Assembly (NCBI RefSeq): GCF_000695795.1
Contig: NZ_JNCA01000001.1
Coordinates: 416,726-480,725 of the forward strand
DNA: 64,000 nucleotides
From: Flavobacterium seoulense
GTDB taxonomy: Bacteria; Bacteroidota; Bacteroidia; Flavobacteriales; Flavobacteriaceae
Direction of reading: 5' to 3'
The notes under the pieces were generated by a model. It did not search any database and was not told where the DNA came from. It saw nothing but the letters and a program-made list of their open reading frames with translations. Shown here piece after piece: positions 27,546 to 35,995 of this stretch. Each line of letters opens with the position of its first letter. Positions within the stretch are counted from its first letter, which is position 1. The position numbers were made by a program, and so were the translations under genes.

Positions 27546-28952
27546 TTATTTAAATCCGTCAACGTTAATGTTGATTTGTCCATTTACTTTTACAAAGGCA
27601 ATAATAGCGTTTTGACTTAGTTCAATTTTTTGAAATTGAATATCTCCCATTTTTCCATTGACAAAAACACCTGGCATTGGCGAATAATTATTCAGGTAAT
27701 TAAGCATGGTTTTCTTGCCTTCGTCTAAATTAGGTTGAATTGAATAACGACAGTTTGCCTGAATTTTTCTTAAAATCAATCCTTGAGCCAGCCAGTTAGC
27801 TGTGCGCATTAATTTGTTTTTCGTGTCTAAAACATAATCCAGTTCGTCAAAATAAATTTCCTTTTTCTCCGCATTGTATTTTGGTAATCCGGCCAGATAA
27901 ATGGTTCCGTTTAAGGATCCAATCAAATCTAAAGCAATAACCATTTTTCCGCTTTTGTGCCAAATGTTTACATCTTGCACTTTTACTTTTCTGGAGCCTG
28001 AACTAAATTCCTGACCAGCGAAATTTTTCTTAATTATTCTTGATGCATCTGCATAGCTGGAAACGGCAACAATATTTGCAGTAATTTGATTTGGAATTTT
28101 CGTTACTGGTTTTAATGTGATTTTATTCGCATCAAATTTAGATTCGGGTACTTGTCCTATAATGCTTTCCATATTGCATTTCATTCCCATTTGTAATGTA
28201 AACGAATCGTTTTTTAAATGAGCGGCTGTTGAGTAAATTTCGACAGGAATAATTCGTAGCCAGCTTTCGTAAGCTTCATTCATTTGAAAAGGAGTACATA
28301 TTTTTTCCAGAGCAGCAAGTACATTCGGTTTAAAATCTAAGGATTTTTCTATAGCGGCATCAATCTTTTTTTCAATTTTAGATTTGAATAATTGTATTGA
28401 AGGATTAATCAAATAGGTTACGGGCATGTTTTTGCCAAAAACAGTCATTGTTGGACTTTCGTTCCAGTCTAAAGACGCTAATTCAGTTTGCGTTTTAAGT
28501 TTCCAGTTGTTTAGATTGATGTTACTGTTTAAAGTTACAATGCCGTTAAGATTGAACTCTTTTATATTGTATATTTCAACTCCCATGGTTTTGGTTCCAA
28601 TTCTGTATTTGATATTGGCTTTTAGAGGAAGTACAGTGGTGATTTTGTCCGAATTAGAACTATTAGCATTTTTAATAGAAATAGGAGCCAGTTTCCAAAT
28701 TTTCATTTCGATATCATCATCTTCAATGTCATTGTCTTCATAAATTAAGCCGTTTAGCACGCTGTTAGTTTGATTTTCAATATCTTTTAATTTAATATTT
28801 ACAGGCAAATTAATAAATGATGGAACATTGTTATAAACTATAGGTGTCGCATCATCCGGTTCAGGTTTTAAAGTGCTGATTTTTTGCGAAGAAGAACAAC
28901 CTAAAACAAAACCTAAACTGCTAATAACAAGGAATGATATGATTTTTTTCAT
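27546..28952 (-). CDS. DUF4403 lipoprotein
   Basis: A 468-residue lipoprotein. The ATG at 28952 gives KKIISFLVISSLGFVLGC with the lipobox cysteine; a longer frame from 29030 would bury the signal in the middle and is rejected. The mature protein has the long beta-rich pattern of DUF4403, with repeated segments around residues 60-200 and 270-430 that suggest two related halves. Function is unknown; an envelope lipid-binding role is only a guess. It is convergent with the small CxxC gene with no spacing between stops, and divergent from the TolC gene. Confidence 0.85.
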   Translation of the reverse strand: MKKIISFLVISSLGFVLGCSSSQKISTLKPEPDDATPIVYNNVPSFINLPVNIKLKDIENQTNSVLNGLIYEDNDIEDDDIEMKIWKLAPISIKNANSSNSDKITTVLPLKANIKYRIGTKTMGVEIYNIKEFNLNGIVTLNSNINLNNWKLKTQTELASLDWNESPTMTVFGKNMPVTYLINPSIQLFKSKIEKKIDAAIEKSLDFKPNVLAALEKICTPFQMNEAYESWLRIIPVEIYSTAAHLKNDSFTLQMGMKCNMESIIGQVPESKFDANKITLKPVTKIPNQITANIVAVSSYADASRIIKKNFAGQEFSSGSRKVKVQDVNIWHKSGKMVIALDLIGSLNGTIYLAGLPKYNAEKKEIYFDELDYVLDTKNKLMRTANWLAQGLILRKIQANCRYSIQPNLDEGKKTMLNYLNNYSPMPGVFVNGKMGDIQFQKIELSQNAIIAFVKVNGQININVDGFK

Positions 28953-29089
28953 TGGATTTATTTGATGCTGTAAAATTAGAAAAAGCTTTGATTTATTGTT
29001 AAAAAAAGAAAAACCTTTATTATTAGCCATTTTATGTCAAGATTTTGAAATGTTTTTTGTCTGTGTGATTATTCTTAGCTAGAAAAACT

Positions 29090-29097
29090 TATTTTTG
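29090..29097 (+). promoter_or_regulatory. Putative -7 box for the efflux operon
   Basis: TATTTTTG fits TAnnTTTG and lies 33 bases upstream of the TolC-family ATG at 29131. Confidence 0.5.
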
Positions 29098-29130
29098 TGT
29101 AGTAACTTTATTTCATTTTATTGAAGTGGT

Positions 29131-30501
29131 ATGAACCCAAAAAAATATTTTAGTTTACTACTCTTAACGGTCGGTTTTTATTCTAGTGGACAAACCAAAC
29201 AATGGACCTTAGAAGAGTGTGTAAGATATGCTCTAGAAAATAATATTTCCATTCGACAATCAGACTTAGATGCTCAAACAGCCAGGATTGATAAAAAAGA
29301 TGCTTTTGGAAATTTTTTACCATCAGCTTCTGCCAGTGCTTCACATTCCTGGAACATTGGTTTGAATCAGGATATAACTACCGGACTTTTACAAAATCAA
29401 ACCATTCAGTTTACTTCGGCAGGAGCCAGTGTTGGTATTGATATTTACAAAGGTTTGCAAAATTTGAATACCTTAAGAAAAGCTAATCTTTCGATTGTTG
29501 CGGCAAAATACCAGTTGCAAAAAATGAAAGACGATATTTCACTGAATGTAGCAGACGCTTATTTACAGGTGCTTTTTAACAAAGAAAATTTAAAAGTTCA
29601 AAATGAGCAATTGGCTATTGATAATAAACAATTAAGCCGCACACAGGAATTAGTCAATGCAGGGAATTTGCCTAAAGGAGATTTGCTTGATGTAAAAGCA
29701 ACTATTGCTTCGGATAACCAAAAAGTAATTACTGCCGAGAATGCTTTGTTAATTTCTAAGTTAAGTTTAGCGCAATTATTACAATTGGATAGTTTTGACA
29801 AGTTTGATGTTGCTGATGCTAATGAATTTCAAATGGATCAAAGTATCTTATCTGAAAACCCAACAACTATCTACGAGAAAGCAAAGCAAGAGCGAATGGA
29901 ATTGAAAATTGCTCAAACGAATCTTGAAATTGCTGAAAAAAATGTAAGTATTGCCCGGGGAGCTTATCAGCCTACATTGCAGGGTTTTTATAATTTTAAC
30001 AGCCGTGTTTCCTATGCTGATATTGCTTTAAGAGATAATGTTACGGGTGCAATTATTGGAACACAATCACCGCCAAAATTCATGGATCAGTTTAATGATA
30101 ATAAAGGACAATCTTTTGGTGCACAGTTAAACATTCCTATTTTTAATGGATTTTCGGTTCGTAATAATGTAGAAAGAAATAAGGTAAGTTTAGAAAAATC
30201 TAAAATTGCTTTAGAACAACAGGAATTAGATTTAGAGCGTAATGTTTATACTGCGTTTACTGATGCTAAAGGCGCTTTAAAATCGTATGAATCGGCTGTT
30301 GAGGCGCTGGATGCGAGAACGCAATCTTACAATTATTCGAAAGATAAATTTGAAGTTGGTTTAATGAATGCATTCGAATTGAGTCAATCACAGACATTAT
30401 TGGCAAATGCCCAATCGGAAGTCATTAGAACCAAATACGATTATATTTTTAAAACTAAAATTCTAGAATTCTACTTTGGAATTCCAATTATAAAAAATTA
30501 A
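29131..30501 (+). CDS. TolC-family outer-membrane efflux protein
   Basis: Outer-membrane channel of a tripartite exporter, 456 residues. A signal peptide (about 1-20) is followed by two repeated units of long amphipathic helices, each opening with a typical segment (WTLEECVRYALENNISIRQ and YQPTLQGFYNF plus a QSFGAQLNIPIFNG strand). It is seven bases upstream of a periplasmic adaptor gene. The inner-membrane pump that would complete the exporter is not in this window. Confidence 0.93.
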   Translation: MNPKKYFSLLLLTVGFYSSGQTKQWTLEECVRYALENNISIRQSDLDAQTARIDKKDAFGNFLPSASASASHSWNIGLNQDITTGLLQNQTIQFTSAGASVGIDIYKGLQNLNTLRKANLSIVAAKYQLQKMKDDISLNVADAYLQVLFNKENLKVQNEQLAIDNKQLSRTQELVNAGNLPKGDLLDVKATIASDNQKVITAENALLISKLSLAQLLQLDSFDKFDVADANEFQMDQSILSENPTTIYEKAKQERMELKIAQTNLEIAEKNVSIARGAYQPTLQGFYNFNSRVSYADIALRDNVTGAIIGTQSPPKFMDQFNDNKGQSFGAQLNIPIFNGFSVRNNVERNKVSLEKSKIALEQQELDLERNVYTAFTDAKGALKSYESAVEALDARTQSYNYSKDKFEVGLMNAFELSQSQTLLANAQSEVIRTKYDYIFKTKILEFYFGIPIIKN

Positions 30502-30508
30502 ATAAGTT

Positions 30509-31801
30509 ATGTCAAAAAAGAATATTTATATCCTTGTCGCAGTTTTTGTAGTTATAATCGGTTTGTTATTGGTTTTAGGAAAAAAAGGTGTTTTTGGCAA
30601 CAAAGACAAGGCTAAAGAAATCGAAATTGCAAAAGTGATTCCTATGACTATTGTTGAAACTGTTTCGGCAACAGGAAAAATTCAGCCGGAAATTGAAGTC
30701 AAAATAGCACCAGAAGTTTCAGGAGAAATTATTTTATTGAATGTAAAAGAAGGTCAGGTGGTTAAAAAAGGCGATTTATTAGTTAAAATAAATCCTGATT
30801 TATATACTTCAAGTTACAATCGTTCGGTTTCTAATTTATCAGGAACAAAAGCAGGTTTGACTCAATCTGAAGCTAGTTTTAAAGAAGCCAAAGCCAATTA
30901 CGAAAGAAACAAAACTTTGTACGATAAAGGAGTAATTTCAAGATCAGACTGGGATAAATCGATTGCTTCGTTTGAAGTCGCAAAAGCTACAAGACAATCG
31001 TCTTATTATAATGTTCAGAGTGCTTCGGCATCAGTAAATGAAGCCAAAGATAATTTGGGACGAACTACAATTTATGCTCCGGCTGATGGAACTATTTCGG
31101 TGTTGAATGTAGAATTGGGTGAGCGTGTTTTAGGAACGCAACAAATGGCAGGAACGGAACTTTTAAGAGTGGCCAATCTTAACAATATGGAAGTGGAAGT
31201 AGATGTAAATGAAAATGATATTGTGAAAATAAAAGTTGGTGATTTAGCAGATGTAGAAGTAGATGCATATTTAAAAAAGAAATTTAAAGGTGTTGTTACC
31301 AGTATTTCTAATTCGGCAAGTTCGACTTTAACGGCTGATCAGGTGACTAATTTTAAGGTAAAAGTTCGTATTCAAAAAGAATCGTATCAGGATTTATTAG
31401 AAGGAAAACCAGAGACATATTCGCCATTTAGACCGGGAATGACAGCTACAGTAGATATTATTACTAAAACAAAGAAAAATGTTTTGGCGGTGCCTATTAG
31501 TTCTGTTGTGGTAAAATCAGATACCACTGCGGTTTCTGTTTTGGATAAAAAAGTAGAAGACAAAGACGAACAAAAGCAAGCTCCGAAAAGTGATAAGAAA
31601 TTTGAATGTGTTTTTATAAAAGTAGGCGATAAAGCTAAAATTAAGATTGTAAAAACAGGAATTCAGGACGATACGAATATTGAAATTCTAAGTGGAATTA
31701 AAAATGGCGATAACGTAATTACTGGTCCTTACACCATAGTGAGTAAGGAACTGAATTCAGGAGATAAAGTAATGCTGAAATCAGAAAATACTAAGAAATA
31801 A
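30509..31801 (+). CDS. Efflux periplasmic adaptor (membrane fusion protein)
   Basis: HlyD/RND-type adaptor of 430 residues linking an inner-membrane pump to TolC. It has an N-terminal anchor (about 5-25), a lipoyl half-motif (VSGEIILLNVKEGQVVKKGD), a coiled-coil hairpin (about 100-180), a second lipoyl half (APADGTISVLNVELGE), a beta-barrel domain, and a membrane-proximal domain with a Lys/Asp-rich insertion near 340-360. The MacA/RND subfamily is likely; the pump type is unresolved because none is adjacent. tsaB follows after 57 bases. Confidence 0.92.
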   Translation: MSKKNIYILVAVFVVIIGLLLVLGKKGVFGNKDKAKEIEIAKVIPMTIVETVSATGKIQPEIEVKIAPEVSGEIILLNVKEGQVVKKGDLLVKINPDLYTSSYNRSVSNLSGTKAGLTQSEASFKEAKANYERNKTLYDKGVISRSDWDKSIASFEVAKATRQSSYYNVQSASASVNEAKDNLGRTTIYAPADGTISVLNVELGERVLGTQQMAGTELLRVANLNNMEVEVDVNENDIVKIKVGDLADVEVDAYLKKKFKGVVTSISNSASSTLTADQVTNFKVKVRIQKESYQDLLEGKPETYSPFRPGMTATVDIITKTKKNVLAVPISSVVVKSDTTAVSVLDKKVEDKDEQKQAPKSDKKFECVFIKVGDKAKIKIVKTGIQDDTNIEILSGIKNGDNVITGPYTIVSKELNSGDKVMLKSENTKK

Positions 31802-31858
31802 GTGTTACACTTTATAATTTTCGTTTAATTTTTAGACCTTTGCAAAAAGAAAATACCA

Positions 31859-32530
31859 TTGAATTATATACTTAATATAGAAACAGCTACCAAAAGATGT
31901 TCTGTTTCAATTGCTAAAGACGGAGAAACTATTATTTGTAATGAAATAGCCGAAGAAGGTTATTCTCATGCCGAGCGTTTGCATGTATTTATTGAAGAAA
32001 GTATTGCTGCAACGGGAATTAGTTTTAAGGATTTAGCTGCTATTGCTGTAAGTCAGGGGCCAGGTTCCTATACAGGATTAAGAATAGGTGTTTCGGCGGC
32101 AAAAGGATTGTGTTATGCATTAGGAATTCCGTTAATTGCGGTAGATACTTTACAGGCGTTAGCTGCTCAGGCAAAAGTTAATGATGGTTTAATAATTCCA
32201 ATGCTTGACGCCCGAAGAATGGAAGTGTATAGTGCTGTTTTTTCTGCCAATTTAGAACAAAAAAGAAGCATTCTTGCAGAAGTGATTACTGAAGATTCTT
32301 TTCAGGAATTTGAAGAGAAATTATATTTTGTGGGCGATTGTGCTGAGAAATGCCAAGCGGTTTTAACAAAGCCTAATTTTGTTTTTTTAGAAGATATAAA
32401 ATTCCCTTCGGCTAATGAAATGAGTGCTTTTAGTTATGAAAAATTCCTAAAAGAAGATTTTGTTGATGTAGCTTATTTTGAGCCGTATTATTTAAAAGAT
32501 TTTATGATTACTACTTCGTCTAAAAAATAG
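31859..32530 (+). CDS. tsaB: tRNA threonylcarbamoyladenosine biosynthesis protein TsaB
   Basis: Partner of TsaD and TsaE in making t6A37 of tRNAs that read ANN codons. The ASKHA-type N-terminus is NYILNIETATKRCSVSIAKDG, and the conserved SQGPGSYTGLRIGVSAAKGL segment is at about residues 64-83. The start is TTG at 31859, the only candidate that gives a complete first beta strand; 223 residues is normal. It converges with the NifU-like gene over a strong two-way terminator. Confidence 0.95.
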   Translation: MNYILNIETATKRCSVSIAKDGETIICNEIAEEGYSHAERLHVFIEESIAATGISFKDLAAIAVSQGPGSYTGLRIGVSAAKGLCYALGIPLIAVDTLQALAAQAKVNDGLIIPMLDARRMEVYSAVFSANLEQKRSILAEVITEDSFQEFEEKLYFVGDCAEKCQAVLTKPNFVFLEDIKFPSANEMSAFSYEKFLKEDFVDVAYFEPYYLKDFMITTSSKK

Positions 32531-32554
32531 CATAATAATTTTTAGATTATAAAT

Positions 32555-32594
32555 AAAAAGAGAAAGCGTTTCAATCGAAATGCTTTCTCTTTTT
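32555..32594. terminator. Two-way terminator between tsaB and nifU-like genes
   Basis: An 18-bp stem (32555-32572 against 32577-32594) with one wobble and an AATC loop, with an A run on one side and a T run on the other, lies between two convergent genes. Confidence 0.93.
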
Positions 32595-32608
32595 ATAACT
32601 GATTCAGT

Positions 32609-33508
32609 TTAAGCATTAATCGCTTCTACCTGAATTTTCTCGTCATTTAGCATGCTTTTTAACATGTTTTCGATTCCTGATTTTAATGTAAAAGTAGAAG
32701 ATGGGCAACCGCTGCAAGCTCCTTGCAGAATTACTTTTACAATATTGCTTTCTTCATCATACGATTCAAAAGCAATATTTCCACCGTCGGCAGCTACGGC
32801 TGGTTTTACATACTCTTCTAAGATATTTATAATTTGTTGCGAAGTAACATCCAGTTTATCAAATTCCTCGGTTTTAATTTGCTCTTGTTTTTCGGCATTG
32901 ATAGTTACACTTTCGTCAAGAACAACACCACCATTTTCAATATATTGTTTAATGAAAGTTCGTAGCTCTAATGTAATTTCGTCCCAACTGTTTAAGTCGT
33001 ATTTAGTTATCGAAATATAGTTTTCGTCAATAAAAATTTCTTTTACATAAGGAAATTTAAACAATTCTTTTGCCAGAGGAGAAGAAGAAGTTTGATCGAT
33101 ATTTTTGTATTCAACTGCATTTTTAGTTAGCATTCTGCTTACTACAAATTTCAATGCTGAAGGATTTGGAGTTGTTTCTCCGTAAACGGTAATAGGTTGT
33201 TTTCTGGGTTTGTTTTCATCGATATTGATGATGATTCCGCCGTTGTCTACAAATTTTCCAATTTGTTCAGCAACTGCATCTTTTACATCGTCCCATTCTA
33301 CAATACTAAATCTTTCGATAGCAATAAAATTACCTGAGATATAAACTGTTTTTACAAATGGTAAGTAAAATAATTGCTGTGCAAGCGGCGAAGACTTTGC
33401 TTCGTCTATATTTTTAAACTCAAAACTTTCATTTTTGGTGATAAAATCCTCAAATTCAAACTTTAATATAGTTGGGTTTTGTGTTTCTTTTACTGTTATT
33501 TTTGTCAT
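32609..33508 (-). CDS. NifU-like Fe-S scaffold with duplicated Nfu N-terminal domain
   Basis: Iron-sulfur cluster carrier of 299 residues. The C-terminal NifU domain has the cluster cysteines Cys265 and Cys268 (GACSGCPSS). Upstream are two consecutive Nfu N-terminal-type domains (about residues 1-92 and 103-195) sharing the pattern of NPxxLKF, SSPLAxxLF, and a final D/ENGG stretch. Most Nfu proteins have one such domain, so this is a duplication, which I have seen in other Bacteroidota. The cluster is probably handed to apo-enzymes. An 18-base perfect palindrome overlaps its presumed promoter. Confidence 0.92.
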   Translation of the reverse strand: MTKITVKETQNPTILKFEFEDFITKNESFEFKNIDEAKSSPLAQQLFYLPFVKTVYISGNFIAIERFSIVEWDDVKDAVAEQIGKFVDNGGIIINIDENKPRKQPITVYGETTPNPSALKFVVSRMLTKNAVEYKNIDQTSSSPLAKELFKFPYVKEIFIDENYISITKYDLNSWDEITLELRTFIKQYIENGGVVLDESVTINAEKQEQIKTEEFDKLDVTSQQIINILEEYVKPAVAADGGNIAFESYDEESNIVKVILQGACSGCPSSTFTLKSGIENMLKSMLNDEKIQVEAINA

Positions 33509-33512
33509 GGTG

Positions 33513-33534
33513 TTTGTAAATTTTTACAAATTTA
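33513..33534 (-). promoter_or_regulatory. Palindromic operator overlapping the -7 box of the nifU-like gene
   Basis: TTTGTAAA (33513-33520) and TTTACAAA (33523-33530) form a perfect 18-base palindrome. On the minus strand TAAATTTG (33534-33527) fits the -7 element and overlaps one arm. It lies within 26 bases of the start codon. Confidence 0.45.
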
Positions 33535-33558
33535 GTAAAGTTATTTTCTATGAATAAC

Positions 33559-33566
33559 TATATTTG
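33559..33566 (+). promoter_or_regulatory. Putative -7 box for the PorP/SprF gene
   Basis: TATATTTG fits TAnnTTTG, 88 bases upstream of the ATG at 33655. No good -33 element is visible. Confidence 0.35.
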
Positions 33567-33654
33567 AATTATTAATGAATAAATTAACTTAACTTTAGTT
33601 TTTGAGCAAAGTTTCTTTCGTTTTTTCAGTCCATATTGATTAATATTTTTTTAA

Positions 33655-34653
33655 ATGTATAGCAACATTAGATACTTTGTAATCTGTTTTTTTGTTAGTT
33701 TTTGGACCTATTCTCAGGAAGGAATTCCTGTCTATTCAGACTATCTTTCGGATAATTATTATTTACTGCATCCTTCAATGGCAGGAGCTTCAAATTGTGC
33801 TAAGTTGAGATTAACAGCCAGAAAACAATGGTTTGATCAGCAAGATGCACCTTCGCTTCAAACAGCAAGTTTTAATGGTAGATTAGGAGAGAAAGCGGGT
33901 GGAGGAATTATTCTTTTTAATGATCGAAATGGGTATCATTCTCAAAAAGGTGTCAAGTTAACTTATGCTTATCATTTAATGTTTTCCAGAGATGAGATTG
34001 ATTTGAATCAGCTTTCTTTTGGTATTAGCGGAGGTTTGATTCAGAGTAATTTAGATGAAACTTCTTTTTTGCAATCGGGTGATTTTGATCCAACAGTTAG
34101 TGGAACAATTGTACAAAAAGATTCTTATTTTAATGTCGATTTTGGAATGTCCTATAACTATTTGGATTTTTATGTTCATGGAACGATTAAAAATGCAATT
34201 GAAACGAGACGCGAAATATATTCAGGATATGAGAGTGATAATTTGAGAAAATTTATCTTAAGCACAGGTTATATTTTTGGAGACAAAAACAGAATTTTAT
34301 GGGAACCTTCGGTGTTGTTTCAGTACACAAGTCAAACTACTGAAAAAGCTGTCGATTTGAATATGAAAGCATATAAAAGTATGGATTTTGGTACTTTATG
34401 GGGAGGTTTGTCTTATCGAACTAGTTTTGATGGTGCCGAGTTTAATACAGGAAATGGAACTTCAAAACAAAGATACCAATCAATAAGTCCGATTGTGGGT
34501 GTGAATTATAAGAATTTTATGTTTGCTTATACCTATTCTCATTTAGGTGGCGATGTTAAATTTGGTACAGGTGGTTTTCACCAGATTACTTTAGGTCTTA
34601 ATTTATTCTGCAAACGCGAGAAATACGAATGTAATTGTCCTGCAATTAATTAG
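33655..34653 (+). CDS. PorP/SprF-family outer-membrane protein
   Basis: A type IX secretion-associated barrel of 332 residues. The signal peptide is about residues 1-20, and the family hallmark is visible just after it (YLSDNYYLLHPSMAGASNCAKLRLTARKQW split over residues 28-58). PorP/SprF proteins help secrete or anchor a specific surface protein usually encoded beside them, for example SprF with SprB. No large secreted partner is adjacent here, so it is an orphan. It lies ten bp upstream of the carbonic anhydrase gene. Confidence 0.9.
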   Translation: MYSNIRYFVICFFVSFWTYSQEGIPVYSDYLSDNYYLLHPSMAGASNCAKLRLTARKQWFDQQDAPSLQTASFNGRLGEKAGGGIILFNDRNGYHSQKGVKLTYAYHLMFSRDEIDLNQLSFGISGGLIQSNLDETSFLQSGDFDPTVSGTIVQKDSYFNVDFGMSYNYLDFYVHGTIKNAIETRREIYSGYESDNLRKFILSTGYIFGDKNRILWEPSVLFQYTSQTTEKAVDLNMKAYKSMDFGTLWGGLSYRTSFDGAEFNTGNGTSKQRYQSISPIVGVNYKNFMFAYTYSHLGGDVKFGTGGFHQITLGLNLFCKREKYECNCPAIN

Positions 34654-34663
34654 TTTAAAAATC

Positions 34664-35176
34664 ATGTTGATAAAATCAGTTAACGGAAAATCGCCTGCAA
34701 TCCCGGAAGATTGTTATGTGGCCGAAAATGCTACTATTGTAGGTGATGTTAGTTTTGGAGCTTCATGCAGTGTTTGGTTTAATGCAGTGATTAGAGGCGA
34801 TGTCAATTATATAAAAATTGGTAATAAAGTCAATATTCAGGATGGTGCTGTGATTCATTGCACTTATCAAAAATACCCAACCATTATAGGTAATAATGTT
34901 TCTATTGGTCACAATGCTATTGTTCACGGTTGTACGGTGCAAGACAATGTTTTGGTAGGAATGGGCGCTATTGTAATGGATAATTGTATTGTAGAAAGTA
35001 ATTCGATTATAGCGGCCGGAGCTGTGGTGACTCAAAATACAGTGGTTACTTCAGGATCGATCTGGGCCGGAGTTCCTGCTAAAAAAGTAAAGGATTTAAA
35101 TCAATCTTATTTTGCTGGCGAAATTGAGCGTATTGCTAATAATTACCTTTTGTATTCCAGCTGGTTCAAGGAATAA
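34664..35176 (+). CDS. Gamma-class carbonic anhydrase family protein
   Basis: A 170-residue left-handed beta-helix trimer protein. Hexapeptide repeats run through residues 15-135. The zinc-ligand histidines of the gamma-CA family are present (VIHCTYQKY, then GHNAIVHG). Members interconvert CO2 and bicarbonate or act as acyl-type carriers; catalytic activity is not proven for many YrdA/PaaY-like members, which this resembles in length. It is downstream of the PorP/SprF gene and ends at a heptad array. Confidence 0.93.
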   Translation: MLIKSVNGKSPAIPEDCYVAENATIVGDVSFGASCSVWFNAVIRGDVNYIKIGNKVNIQDGAVIHCTYQKYPTIIGNNVSIGHNAIVHGCTVQDNVLVGMGAIVMDNCIVESNSIIAAGAVVTQNTVVTSGSIWAGVPAKKVKDLNQSYFAGEIERIANNYLLYSSWFKE

Positions 35177-35177
35177 T

Positions 35178-35268
35178 TTCCAAATATTAAAACGAATATT
35201 TTAAATTCCAGATTTCAATGTAGCTTGTATAGTATTGGAATTTGGAATTTTCTGTTTGGGATTTAGAA
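35178..35268. repeat. Inverted heptanucleotide array E
   Basis: Six units in register (35178-35219: TTCCAAA, TATTAAA, ACGAATA, TTTTAAA, TTCCAGA, TTTCAAT) face five units (35234-35268: ATTGGAA, TTTGGAA, TTTTCTG, TTTGGGA, TTTAGAA). Segments 35203-35218 and 35235-35250 pair with two mismatches. It fills the gap between two convergent genes and may also act as their terminator. Confidence 0.82.
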
Positions 35269-35272
35269 AAAA

Positions 35273-35989
35273 CTATAAATTGATTTTTTCAAAGAAAGCA
35301 TTCTTATAACTTTCACTAATAGGAATACGTTTATCTGCAATTATTACTTTGTTTTTTTGAATTGATTTTACGTATTTGATATTGATAATATACGAACGAT
35401 GAATACGGGCAAAACCTTTTGACGAAAGCATATTTTCAAGTTTAATCAGGCTAATTAAAGTCAGCGTAAATTTATTGTCAGTAGTGTAAATTTTCACATA
35501 ATCTTTCAAACCTTCGATAAATAAAATATCCGAAAAATTGATTTTTACATTTTCATATTCTGAACGAACAAACATAAAATCAGGTTCAATTTCAGGAGCG
35601 ACAAGTTTTGGGGTTACTGCTGGAATAGTATTTTGAGATTGAAATAATTGCTGCGCTCTCAATACCGATTTCAGGAAACGATGAAACGGAATAGGTTTTA
35701 CTAAATAATCTACCGCACCCAAATTAAAACCTTCTACAGCATAATCAGAATAAGCGGTGGTGAAAATAATAAGTGGTTTTTTATCGATGGCATTTAGAAA
35801 ATCAATCCCAGAAAAATGAGGCATTTCGATATCCAGAAAAATCAAATCGACATTAGAAGTATTAATCATCGCAATGGCATCGATAGCATTATTGAAAGTA
35901 TTGATAAGTTCAAGACTTTCTACTTTGCTAACAAATTCTTTGATTAAATCAACCGCTAAAGGTTCGTCATCTATAATTACGCACTTCAT
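35273..35989 (-). CDS. LytTR-family response regulator
   Basis: A 238-residue regulator. The receiver domain (about 1-115) has acidic residues at DDE (7-9) and the phospho-acceptor Asp53 in LIFLDIEMP; the Lys of the switch region is in VDYLVKPIPF. The LytTR DNA-binding domain covers about 135-236 (ILFIEGLKDYVKIYT, RIHRSYIINI). It is six bases downstream of its cognate kinase gene. LytTR regulators bind pairs of short direct repeats; the targets are unknown, and the upstream envelope genes of the same operon are candidates. Confidence 0.94.
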   Translation of the reverse strand: MKCVIIDDEPLAVDLIKEFVSKVESLELINTFNNAIDAIAMINTSNVDLIFLDIEMPHFSGIDFLNAIDKKPLIIFTTAYSDYAVEGFNLGAVDYLVKPIPFHRFLKSVLRAQQLFQSQNTIPAVTPKLVAPEIEPDFMFVRSEYENVKINFSDILFIEGLKDYVKIYTTDNKFTLTLISLIKLENMLSSKGFARIHRSYIINIKYVKSIQKNKVIIADKRIPISESYKNAFFEKINL

Positions 35990-35995
35990 CTTTAT

